Positions 1 to 5,957 of a DNA stretch of 14,965 nt are shown here, piece after piece. The notes under the pieces are model-generated. The model was not told where the DNA came from and did not search any database. It saw only the letters and a list, made by a program, of their open reading frames with translations. Position 1 is the first letter of the stretch. Each line of letters opens with the position of its first letter. The position numbers and the translations under genes were made by a program. Source of the DNA: DASVHF01 sp036382695 (lineage in GTDB: Bacteria > Patescibacteriota > Microgenomatia > Woykebacterales > RBG-16-39-9b); assembly GCA_036382695.1 (NCBI GenBank), contig DASVHF010000009.1, forward strand, positions 1-14,965, given 5' to 3'.

Positions 1-374
1 TGCCCCGATTTAATCGGGGAGGAAGGAGGGGACGACGTCAAGTCATCATAGCCCTTATGTCCTGGGCTACACACACGTTACAATGGATGTTAACAACGGG
101 TTGCTACTTCGCAAGAAGATGCCAATCTCTCAAATGCATCCTCAGTTGGGATTGGGCTCTGCAATTCGAGCCCATGAACTAGGACTTGCTAGTAATCGCA
201 GGTCAGCATACTGCGGTGAATACGTTCTCGGGTCTTGTACACACCGCCCGTCAAGTGAGCAAAGTCGGGGGTAGTTGAAGTCCCACTTTTTGTGGGCCGA
301 GGCTAAACTCGGCGATGAGCGCTAAGTCGTAACAAGGTATCCCTACTGGAAGGTGGGGATGGATCACCTCCTTT
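1..374 (+). rRNA. 16S rRNA, 3' part (cut by window edge)
   Basis: This is the 3' end of small-subunit rRNA. It shows the conserved GACGTCAAGTCATCAT block (33-48), the GTACACACCGCCCGTCA block (237-253), GTCGTAACAAGGTA (327-340) and the 3' terminal GGATCACCTCCTTTCT (361-376) that carries the anti-Shine-Dalgarno. The 5' part lies outside the window. The helix-40 region at the left edge is closed by a perfect palindrome CCCCGATTTAATCGGGG (3-19) that recurs in 23S. The exact mature 3' end is uncertain by a few bases. Confidence 0.98.
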
Positions 375-553
375 CTTATATTTTTAAGTAAAGCAGGTCT
401 TCGGATTTGAGTTACTTAAATAAAAGACAAGGGAGTGCGAGTCGATAGTAATAATGACTCTAGGTCTTTTCCACTCACGGAAAAGACCATGTCACCGGTC
501 GTTTTGACCGAAGGACGTTCTAGGTTCCTGCTACATTTTGGGTTGTCGAAGAG
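375..553 (+). other. Spacer downstream of 16S with three hairpins, no gene
   Basis: No coding sequence is visible. There is a 9-bp stem TTTAAGTAA/TTACTTAAA (383-391 with 412-420) continuing into an inner stem capped by a TTCG tetraloop. There is a perfect 10-bp hairpin GGTCTTTTCC/GGAAAAGACC (463-472 with 479-488), and a short CGGTC/GACCG hairpin (496-510). These are candidates for 16S 3' processing or stability structures. The 16S leader that would pair with them is outside the window. Confidence 0.6.
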
Positions 554-580
554 AAAAACCCCGCACATTGCGGGGTTTTT
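554..580 (+). terminator. Intrinsic terminator after 16S rRNA
   Basis: AAAAACCCCGC (554-564), loop ACATT, then GCGGGGTTTTT (570-580): an 11-bp stem whose arms end in A5 and T5, so it can work in both directions. It lies between 16S and the NUDIX gene, where an ordinary rRNA operon would read straight on to 23S. This suggests that 16S transcription ends here. Confidence 0.85.
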
Positions 581-584
581 GTGT

Positions 585-590
585 TATTAT
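585..590 (+). promoter_or_regulatory. -10 box of the NUDIX gene
   Basis: TATTAT lies 9 nt before the ATG at 600. The -35 position would fall in the terminator stem and is not recognisable. No Shine-Dalgarno sequence lies between box and start, so the transcript would be leaderless or nearly so. Confidence 0.5.
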
Positions 591-599
591 TAGTCGGCA

Positions 600-1007
600 A
601 TGGAACAGCGTGGAGTTACTGTCGACATAGTCGCAGTTAAAAATAATAAAATAGCCTTAATTAAAAGAGGAAATGAGCCTTTTAAAGGTCATTGGGCTTT
701 GCCTGGCGGCAAGGTGGATGTTGGAGAAACTACCCAAGAAGCAGCCCTAAGAGAATTAAAAGAAGAGTCGAGCCTTGAAGGAAAAGTTGAGTGTTTAGTT
801 GGGTACTACGACAATCCAGATAGAGATCCAAATAACAACGTAACGTTTGCCTACGCCGTGTCAGTAAGAGGCGAGTTAAAAGCAGCGGATGATGCAGTTG
901 AAGCAGGTTGGTTTGGTTTAGACAAACTCCCACCGCTTGCTTTTGATCACCAGCAAATAATTGAAGATTTTTCTACTGGTTATGAGCTTGTTAGACAACA
1001 GAAGTGA
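600..1007 (+). CDS. NUDIX hydrolase
   Basis: A 135-residue single-domain NUDIX protein, predicted to cleave a nucleoside diphosphate linked to another moiety, for example damaged (d)NTPs or ADP-ribose. The NUDIX box runs from about residue 37 to 59: G37, five residues, E43, seven residues, R51-E52-L53, then E55-E56, which supply the metal ligands. The glycine near the end of the box is serine here (S58), a tolerated deviation. WALPGGK precedes the box as in many family members. The length is that of a minimal family member. The gene lies inside the 16S-23S spacer, directly behind the 16S terminator, with its own -10 box and no ribosome binding site. Substrate cannot be told from sequence. A second nucleotide-pyrophosphate hydrolase (1367-1711) lies in the same spacer. 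Confidence 0.95.
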   Translation: MEQRGVTVDIVAVKNNKIALIKRGNEPFKGHWALPGGKVDVGETTQEAALRELKEESSLEGKVECLVGYYDNPDRDPNNNVTFAYAVSVRGELKAADDAVEAGWFGLDKLPPLAFDHQQIIEDFSTGYELVRQQK

Positions 1008-1020
1008 TTTTTGCTAAAAT
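991..1020 (+). promoter_or_regulatory. Candidate promoter for the tRNA cluster
   Basis: TTAGAC (991-996), an 18-bp spacer and TAAAAT (1015-1020). It overlaps the end of the NUDIX gene and would start transcription about ten bases before the tRNA half-gene at 1032. The -35 match is weak. Confidence 0.4.
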
Positions 1021-1031
1021 TCTTTCCACTC

Positions 1032-1073
1032 GGGTGCGTAGCTCAGTTGGAAGATAGAACGCTTGTATTCTAT
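1032..1073 (+). pseudogene. 5' half of a tRNA gene, anticodon position reads UCU (Arg)
   Basis: GGGTGCG-TA-GCTC-AGTTGG fits tRNA positions 1 to about 19. Using canonical numbering, the D stem is GCTC/GAAC (one mismatch). Positions 27-31 are CTTGT and the seven loop bases ATTCTAT place TCT at 34-36. The sequence then leaves tRNA consensus: no matching 3' anticodon stem and no T arm follows. A tRNA 3' half also reading TCT lies 215 bases downstream (1288-1330). The two acceptor strands pair GGG/CCC plus a T-G, a G-C and a G-T, with one C-C mismatch. This could be half of an interrupted tRNA-Arg or a decayed remnant; ATAGAA/TTCTAT (1054-1073) can also form a non-tRNA hairpin. Confidence 0.5.
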
Positions 1074-1180
1074 GCCTCCTTCGGAGCCAAATACTCTGCG
1101 TGCTGCGACCACTTCGTGGACTAAGAGCGCGGCTTTGACTTTTGCGAAAGCAAAAGCGAAACGCGAAGCGGTGCACTTTT
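1074..1180 (+). repeat. Hairpin-rich insert between tRNA half and tRNA-Ile
   Basis: Contains CTCCTTCGGAG (1077-1087), CCACTTCGTGG (1109-1119), TTTTGCGAAAGCAAAA (1140-1155) and an AACGCGAAGCGGT word (1160-1172). The last word recurs exactly after 5S rRNA (5735-5747). No reading frame or known RNA family was recognised; the look is that of small intergenic palindromes. Confidence 0.55.
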
Positions 1181-1256
1181 GCGCGCGTAGCTCAGTGGTT
1201 AGAGCACTACACTGATAATGTAGGGGTCCATGGTTCGAATCCATGCGCGCGCACCA
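1181..1256 (+). tRNA. tRNA-Ile(GAU)
   Basis: Complete cloverleaf: acceptor GCGCGCG/CGCGCGC, D arm GCTC/GAGC, anticodon stem CTACA/TGTAG with loop CTGATAA (anticodon GAT), T arm CATGG-TTCGAAT-CCATG, discriminator A and an encoded CCA (1254-1256). It is the first of the two classical 16S-23S spacer tRNAs. Here it sits between two halves of what may be another tRNA. Confidence 0.97.
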
Positions 1257-1287
1257 GCGAACGCAAAAGATAGCAGCTATAGCTGCG

Positions 1288-1330
1288 TCTAAAACCGAGG
1301 TTAGAGGTTCGAATCCTCTTCCGCCCACCA
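1288..1330 (+). pseudogene. 3' half of tRNA-Arg(UCU)
   Basis: TCT-AA-AACCG-AGGTT-AGAGG-TTCGAAT-CCTCT-TCCGCCC-A-CCA is a standard tRNA 3' half: anticodon TCT, 3' anticodon stem, five-base variable loop, T arm, acceptor strand, discriminator and encoded CCA (1328-1330). The expected 5' strand CGGTT of the anticodon stem is absent immediately upstream, where a GCAGCTATAGCTGC palindrome (1273-1286) lies instead. The T arm and CCA are intact, arguing against long decay. See the 5' half at 1032-1073. Confidence 0.65.
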
Positions 1331-1353
1331 TTTTGTTCCTCTTTAATTTCTTG

Positions 1354-1359
1354 TATAAT
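1354..1359 (+). promoter_or_regulatory. -10 box of the MazG-like gene
   Basis: Perfect TATAAT, 7 nt before the ATG at 1367. The predicted transcription start falls at or next to the start codon. There is no Shine-Dalgarno sequence. The -35 position is T-rich but not consensus. Confidence 0.65.
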
Positions 1360-1366
1360 CTTCCCG

Positions 1367-1711
1367 ATGAAAGAAATCACGATAAAACAACTAACGCAAT
1401 TAGTAATGAAGCAAGCAAAAGAAAAAGGTTTTGGTACAGAGCCAAAAGAAACTAATGTTCCAGAAAAAATTGCCCTAATACACTCTGAAATTTCAGAAGC
1501 TTACGAGGCATATAGGCATAAAAGAATGAAAGGGAAGAATAGTTTTGAAGAAGAACTTGGGGATGTCCTGCAGAGAATTTTGCATTTGTGTGGGGCTTTA
1601 AATATCGATATTGAAAAAGCCATTTTGAAAAAAATGGAGTCAAATAAAGGCAGAGGGTGGGATTGGACAAAGCTAAATGAGACCCACGCATTACCCTCTA
1701 AGAAGCATTAG
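1367..1711 (+). CDS. MazG-like nucleotide pyrophosphohydrolase
   Basis: A 114-residue all-alpha protein of the MazG / dCTPase superfamily, which hydrolyses (d)NTPs to (d)NMP and pyrophosphate. The family's Mg2+-binding pattern is visible: E41-I-S-E44 with E47 on one helix and E63-L-G-D66 on the next (about residues 60-72). These are followed by the KMESNKGRGW segment (about 89-98), typical of the C-terminal part of the domain. One domain only, as in short MazG-like proteins rather than the two-domain E. coli MazG. It lies in the rRNA spacer between the tRNA-Arg 3' half and the promoter for 23S. It has its own TATAAT and appears leaderless. It may cooperate with the NUDIX enzyme in cleaning the nucleotide pool; substrate unknown. 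Confidence 0.88.
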   Translation: MKEITIKQLTQLVMKQAKEKGFGTEPKETNVPEKIALIHSEISEAYEAYRHKRMKGKNSFEEELGDVLQRILHLCGALNIDIEKAILKKMESNKGRGWDWTKLNETHALPSKKH

Positions 1712-1750
1712 CAGGCCACATTTTTAACTGATAACAAACCTTTCTTAAAC

Positions 1751-1779
1751 TTGACTTAAGTTCAATTTAGTGTTATATT
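1751..1779 (+). promoter_or_regulatory. Strong promoter for tRNA-Ala/23S/5S
   Basis: TTGACT (1751-1756), exactly 17 bp, TATATT (1774-1779). It is one of the best sigma70-type promoters in the window. It is followed by a long untranslated leader, tRNA-Ala and 23S. It would give the large-subunit rRNA genes their own transcription start, independent of 16S. Confidence 0.8.
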
Positions 1780-1785
1780 TGGGCC

Positions 1786-2068
1786 GATGATGCGACAGAT
1801 AGCATCAGAGGAGATTTTTAGGTTTAGGATTTCTTAGTTATGTGAGGTTTTAATTATATTCCGTTTGGCTTTAGTCCTCCTAAGACTTCCTAGGCGCAGA
1901 ACGTGAGAGTACTGAGAAATTAAGCGATAGTGAAATTTCGAATTACGGAGCGTTCTATTTCCTAAAAATTCCCCTCTAGACACTAAAACTTAATATTGTT
2001 AGAATCAGCACTTCACTTCGTTCAGTGTAAACTTAAGTGGTTAGTTTACCCTGAGTGGTAGCGAACGG
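1786..2068 (+). other. Structured untranslated leader of the 23S unit
   Basis: No gene. A long-range stem pairs AGAGGAGATTTTTAGG (1807-1822) with CCTAAAAATTCCCCTCT (1961-1977). It encloses the structured element at 1898-1956. Downstream are CACT/AGTG around 2011-2030 and a GTAAACT/AGTTTAC hairpin (about 2028-2050). It may act as a processing or antitermination leader; no boxA was identified with confidence. Confidence 0.5.
1898..1956 (+). repeat. Structured repeat element, copy A
   Basis: Outer stem AGAACG/CGTTCT (1898-1903, 1951-1956), middle GTA/TAC, inner GAAATT/AATTTC (1916-1921, 1934-1939), with conserved single-stranded GAGAGTACTGAGAAA and TACGGAG. The same plan occurs at 13297-13344 and 13432-13482. 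Confidence 0.6.
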
Positions 2069-2146
2069 GGGCCTGTAGCTCAGCTGGCTCAGAGCGCTAC
2101 ATTTGCAATGTAGAGGTCGCCGGTTCAAGTCCGGCCAGGTCCACCA
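2069..2146 (+). tRNA. tRNA-Ala(UGC)
   Basis: Complete cloverleaf: acceptor GGGCCTG/CAGGTCC (one G-T), D arm GCTC/GAGC, anticodon stem CTACA/TGTAG with loop TTTGCAA (anticodon TGC), T arm GCCGG-TTCAAGT-CCGGC, discriminator A, encoded CCA (2144-2146). It is the second classical spacer tRNA, about 0.18 kb before 23S. Confidence 0.97.
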
Positions 2147-2152
2147 CGGATT

Positions 2153-2215
2153 AGATATGAGATCGAAGATTTAAGACTTAAGATATCTTACATCTGACAT
2201 CTTGTATCTGAAATC
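2153..2215 (+). repeat. Palindromic heptad array, AGATNNA type (spacer copy)
   Basis: Nine consecutive 7-mers without a gap: AGATATG, AGATCGA, AGATTTA, AGACTTA, AGATATC (centre, 2181-2187), TTACATC, TGACATC, TTGTATC, TGAAATC. The units after the centre are the reverse-complement type of those before, so the whole folds into one imperfect hairpin. The same array, also with nine units and the same central AGATATC, lies inside 23S at 2931-2993. Confidence 0.85.
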
Positions 2216-2228
2216 TAGATTTGCACTT

Positions 2229-2245
2229 TGAAAACTGGATAGAAG
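2229..2245 (+). promoter_or_regulatory. 23S processing stem, 5' strand
   Basis: TGAAAACTGGATAGAAG is the exact reverse complement of 5434-5450. The 17-bp perfect stem brackets the 23S gene and is the expected double-stranded substrate for pre-23S cleavage (RNase III type). The word GAAAACTGGATA also occurs at this place in many Gram-positive rRNA operons. Confidence 0.9.
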
Positions 2246-2254
2246 AGGTCAGGG

Positions 2255-2318
2255 AGCAGCTTAGCAGACAGCAGTTAGCAGATTTCTGCTTTCCGCTTAC
2301 TGTTTTCTGCTTTCTGAT
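2255..2318 (+). repeat. Palindromic heptad array, AGCAGNN type
   Basis: Left arm: AGCAG (2255), then AGCAGAC (2263-2269), AGCAGTT (2270-2276), AGCAGAT (2277-2283). Right arm: TTCTGCT (2284), TTCCGCT (2291), TACTGTT (2298), TTCTGCT (2305), TTCTGAT (2312), each 7 nt apart. It has the same architecture as the AGATNNA arrays with a different core word. It lies between the processing stem and the mature 23S 5' end. Confidence 0.8.
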
Positions 2319-2810
2319 CGATGGATCTAACTAATGCATCTGGTGGATGCCTTGGTTCTCTTGGCCGATGAAGGACGTAGTAGTCTGCGATAAGCTTCGG
2401 TGAGCTGACAACAAGCTTCGATCCGGAGATTTCCGAATGGGGTAACCCCTCCGATTTATCGGAGACTTATCACCCAATCCATAAGTGATATAGAGGGAAC
2501 TCCCTGAACTGAAACATCTTAGTAAGGGGAGGAAGAGAAAGCAATTAGCGATTCCCTAAGTAGTGGCGAGCGAAAGGGGATTAGCCCAAACCCCGATTTA
2601 ATCGGGGGGTTGTAGGACTTGTCTGTCTTTAATGACGAGGAGTCACAAACCTTTTTGGTAGCAGAAGGACCTGGAAATGGTCCGCCACAGAAAGTGAAAG
2701 CCTTGTATGCGAAACCAAAAAGGCTCCTGACGAGCACCTGAGTACCGCGGGGCACGTGAAATCCTGCGGGAATCTGCGCCGACCAAGGCGTAAGGCTAAA
2801 TACCAAGAGA

Positions 2811-2850
<40 letters not shown>

Positions 2851-2910
2851 AACGCCGGTGAGGCGAGTGAAATAGATCTGAAACCAGATGCTAACAAGCA
2901 GTCGGAGCTG

Positions 2911-3014
2911 TGCGAGGCTTTTAGCCTCGCAGACTTAAGATCTAAGTTTTAGGATCTAAGATATCTTAAATCCAATATCTTACATCTGATATCTGCGAAG
3001 CTGTAAGCTTCGCA
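2911..3014 (+). repeat. Intervening-type insertion in 23S helix 25 (heptad array)
   Basis: Aligned by eye with E. coli, helix 25 is expanded by about 100 nt. The insert is bounded by two near-identical hairpins, TGCGAGGC-TTTTA-GCCTCGCA (2911-2931) and TGCGAAGC-TGTAA-GCTTCGCA (2994-3014). Their outer arms can also pair with each other. Between them are nine gapless heptads (2931-2993), AGACTTA, AGATCTA, AGTTTTA, GGATCTA, AGATATC, TTAAATC, CAATATC, TTACATC, TGATATC. Helix 25 is a known site of excised intervening sequences in other bacteria; whether this one is cut out is unknown. Confidence 0.8.
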
Positions 3015-4427
3015 TGGTGACGGCGTGCCTATTGAAGAATGAGCCGGCGAGTTACTTCGTAAAGTATTAGTTTAACCGTGCACGCGGGAAGGCGTAGTGA
3101 AAGCGAGGTCTAACTGACCGAATCAACTTTACGGAGTAGACCCGAAACCGGGTGAGCTACCCATGGGCAGGGTGAACGTCAGAGAAATCTGGCCGGAGGC
3201 CCGAACCCGTGTCTGTTGCAAAAGGCTGGGATGACCTGTGGGTAGGGGTGATATGCCAATCGAACCCGGAAATAGCTGGTTCTCCCCGAAATATATTTAA
3301 GTATAGCCTTCTGTGATGAACTTGTGGGGTAGAGCTACTGAATGGTCCGACGATTCGCAAGAAGAGTCGGACTAACCAAACTCCGAATACGCAAGTTTCT
3401 TAGCAGAGGAGTCAGACTAGCCGGGCTAAGCTGGTTAGTCTAAAGGGAAACAGCCCAGATCGCCAGCTAAGGTCCCTAAGATCAAGCTTAGTGTGAAAGG
3501 AAGTGCCATTCCTTAGACAGATAGAAGGTTGGCTTAGAGGCAGCCATCCTTTAAAGAGTGCGTAACAGCTCACTATCCGAGTTGGGAGTGACGCGCCGAA
3601 AATTCAACGGGGCTAGAAGCTTGACACCGAAGCTGCGGATCCAGCTTTGCTGGATGGTAGGGGAGCGTCCCGACAACGTTGAAGTTGAACCGTAAGGTTT
3701 GGTGGAGTTGTCGGGAGTGAGAATGCCGGCATGAGTAGCGAAAGTCCGGTGAAAAACCGGACCGCCGAATACCCAAGGTTTCCTTCGCAACGTTAATCGG
3801 CGAAGGGTTAGTCGGTCCTAAGTCGAGGCCGTAGTAGGCGTAGGCGATGGATAAGCCGTCCAAGATTCGGCTACCAAATTCAGACCGTTTAGTCCGGCTT
3901 TGCCGGACGCAGCTCCGATCAAATCGGAGCTCTTAACGAAGGGTTGACAAAGATGGATCTTTCCAGGCAGGTTATGCGATCTGCTCTAAGTAGTGAGGAA
4001 GTGGAAGTAGGAAAATCCGCTTATTTTTCCACGTTTAATTCAAGCTACGATGGCTCATCTGCGTCTTCGGACAAGGATGAGTGGAACGGATTCAACTTTC
4101 GAGAAAATTCTCGTCGTGAGGTTTGAGTTTGACCGTACCGCAAACCGACACAGGTGGGTTGGTAGAGAATACTAAGGCGATCGAGAAAACTATCTCCAAG
4201 GAACTCGGCAAAACAGCTGGGCGTAAGCTATGCAAGATGCCCTTCCCGATGTTGAATCGGGACGCAGCGAAAGACTCTCAAGCGACTGTTTAACAAAAAC
4301 ACAGGGCTCTGCAAACCCGAAAGGGGAAGTATAGGGCCTGAGGCCTGACCAGTGCCGTAAGGTTAAGGAAGAGAGTGCAAGCTTTCAACCGAAGCCACGG
4401 TAAACGTCCGCAGTAACTATAACTGTG

Positions 4428-4476
<49 letters not shown>

Positions 4477-4629
4477 TATAACGACTTGAGAACTGTCTCG
4501 GAGATAGACTCGGCGAAATTGAGATGGCTGTGAAGACGCGGCCTAGGTATGCCAGGACAAAAAGACCCCGTGGAGCTTTACTACAACTTGGCCCTGCGTC
4601 TGGTTTCAAGATGTGTAGCGTAGGTGGGA

Positions 4630-4646
4630 GCCCGATTTAATCGGGC
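4630..4646 (+). other. Minimal hairpin replacing helices 77-78 of the L1 stalk
   Basis: The conserved flanks GATGTGTAG...GGTGGGAG (about 4610-4630) and GTCAATGAAAC-ACCACCC (about 4647-4664) identify helix 76. In E. coli about 35 nt forming helices 77-78 stand between them. Here only GCCCGATTTAATCGGGC is left, a simple 7-bp hairpin. The internal loops that bind ribosomal protein uL1 are not there. Confidence 0.75.
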
Positions 4647-4912
4647 GTCAATGAAACACCACCCTTCTTGTAATTTGGCGCTTACTCTGACCCGTACAAA
4701 CCGGGCAGAAGACAAGGTCTGGTGGGTAGTTTGACTGGGGCGGTCGGCTGCTAAAGAGTAACGCAGCTGTCCAAAGGTCCGCTTAGCCCGGATGGAAATC
4801 GGGTGGTAAGTGCAAAGGCAGAAGCGGGCTTGACTGCGAGGCCTACAAGCCGAGCAGGTGCGAAAGCAGGGCTTAGTGATCCTCCGATTGCTTTTTGGGA
4901 GGCACGGAGCTT

Positions 4913-4946
<34 letters not shown>

Positions 4947-5056
4947 ATAGTGCCCAAGAGTTCACATCGACGGCACTGTTTGGCACCTCGATGTCGGCTC
5001 GTCCTATCCTGGGGCTGAAGTAGGCCCCAAGGGTTGGGCTGTTCGCCCATTAAAAG

Positions 5057-5106
<50 letters not shown>

Positions 5107-5352
5107 GCATACCCGCATGAACCTTGAGAGACGCTGCTCCTAGTACGAGAGGACCGGAGCGGATCAGCCTCTGGTGTACCAGTTGTCGCAGCAGCGGCAG
5201 CGCTGGGTAGCTATGCTGGTTTGGGATAAGCGCTGAAAGCATCTAAGTGCGAAGCCCTCCTCAAGATTAGGGTTCATAGATCCCTGGAAGACTACCAGGT
5301 TGATAGGCGGTGTGTGTAAGACTGGTAACAGTTTTAGCTAAACCGTACTAAT

Positions 5353-5387
5353 AGATCGCAAAAGATCCTTCGGATCTGTTGCGATCT
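5353..5387 (+). other. Long hairpin over the 23S 3' end
   Basis: AGATCGCAA (5353-5361) pairs with TTGCGATCT (5379-5387) and AGATCC (5363-5368) with GGATCT (5372-5377), leaving one A-G mismatch and a TTC loop. The inner strand AGATCC is the one expected to pair with the 23S 5' end, so this precursor hairpin competes with helix 1. A second hairpin CCTCGCTTTCAGCGAGG follows (5392-5408). Confidence 0.6.
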
Positions 5388-5433
5388 GCGACCTCGCTTT
5401 CAGCGAGGGCTAAGATCGCTTCAGATTCATAAG

Positions 5434-5450
5434 CTTCTATCCAGTTTTCA
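5434..5450 (+). promoter_or_regulatory. 23S processing stem, 3' strand
   Basis: CTTCTATCCAGTTTTCA pairs perfectly over 17 bp with 2229-2245 on the other side of the 23S gene. Confidence 0.9.
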
Positions 5451-5457
5451 GGATGTA

Positions 5458-5538
5458 AAGTGACAGGTAACAGGTTGTGTTATATGTTGCCGTTTTAGAC
5501 TAGCTACAATAACTTGTAACTTGAAACTTTTTACTTGT
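5458..5538 (+). repeat. Palindromic heptad array, ARGTNAC/NACTTGT type
   Basis: Left arm AAGTGAC, AGGTAAC, AGGTTGT (5458-5478); right arm AACTTGT, AACTTGA, AACTTTT, TACTTGT (5511-5538). Each unit is 7 nt with no gap within an arm, and the right arm is the reverse-complement type of the left. About 30 nt of less regular sequence separates the arms. It fills most of the 23S-5S spacer. Confidence 0.75.
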
Positions 5539-5546
5539 GGCTATTC

Positions 5547-5661
5547 TAAGGCCGTTTGAGCGAGGTGGCTCCACCTTTTCCCATTCCGAACAGAGTCGTG
5601 AAACGCCTCAGCGCCGATGATACTTGGTCCGCAGGGCCCGGGAAAGTAGGTCACGGCCTTA
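5547..5661 (+). rRNA. 5S rRNA
   Basis: 115 nt closed by helix I TAAGGCCGT/ACGGCCTTA (5547-5555 with 5653-5661). The usual CCCATTCCGAACAGAG loop (5580-5595), GTGAAACGCC and GCGCCGATGATAC blocks and the GGGAAAGTAGGTCACGGCC 3' part are present. TTTTTT (5663-5668) follows immediately. Confidence 0.95.
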
Positions 5662-5681
5662 CTTTTTTGGCAAAATTAAGT

Positions 5682-5794
5682 CCGTGACCTGCGATAGCTA
5701 CGTTTGCTTAGCTGGATAGGTACTTCCAGCGCAGAACGCGAAGCGGTCTATTTGGGTCAATATCAAATAGCGACTCCGCTATCTAAGGTCACGG
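5682..5794 (+). other. Structured trailer after 5S rRNA
   Basis: CCGTGACCT-GATAGC (5682-5698) pairs with GCTATC-AGGTCACGG (5778-5794), about 15 bp around a two-base mismatch. Inside are GCTGG/CCAGC (5711-5729) and CTATTTG/CAAATAG extended by AGCGG/CCGCT (about 5742-5780). AGGTCACGG is also the 3' strand of 5S itself (5648-5656), so CCGTGACCT has two possible partners. No gene in 5662-5957. Confidence 0.55.
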
Positions 5795-5810
5795 TTGCAA
5801 TTGTAGAAAG

Positions 5811-5838
5811 ACCTCGGTTTAACCAAGGTTTTTCTTTT
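5811..5838 (+). terminator. Terminator of the 23S/5S unit
   Basis: ACCTCGGTT-TAACCAAGGT (5811-5829) forms an imperfect stem with one mismatch, followed by a T-rich run TTTTTCTTTT (5829-5838). It is the last hairpin with a T tract before the next gene. Confidence 0.65.
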
Positions 5839-5880
5839 GAATTGATTTAGCCCCACACCCAGCAAATTTCATAAATAACC

Positions 5881-5886
5881 TATAAT
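5881..5886 (+). promoter_or_regulatory. -10 box before the unknown gene
   Basis: Perfect TATAAT with no clear -35. Transcription would begin near 5892, after the alternative TTG start at 5889. This favours the ATG at 5958 as start of the following gene. Confidence 0.5.
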
Positions 5887-5957
5887 CATTGACTTTTACG
5901 TATGTTTCTGCTACTATTTACCGCCAGAAACTTGAAGTGCTGAGAAAGGAGAGGGGA

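Noticed and set aside
83..274. Frames inside 16S, 23S and 5S rRNA (also 2519-2806, 3551-3863, 3944-4126, 4803-5242)
   Set aside because: They lie within conserved rRNA sequence and have no ribosome binding sites or protein features.
1073..1290. Group I intron in a tRNA-Arg anticodon loop
   Set aside because: GACTA occurs at 1119-1123, but no matching TAGTC strand or other conserved core was found. Without the tRNA-Ile only about 140 nt remain, too few.
1014..1331. 105-codon minus-strand frame across the tRNA region
   Set aside because: It is the antisense reading of tRNA genes; the MVGGRGFEPLTS-type start is a well-known false protein produced by tRNA complements.
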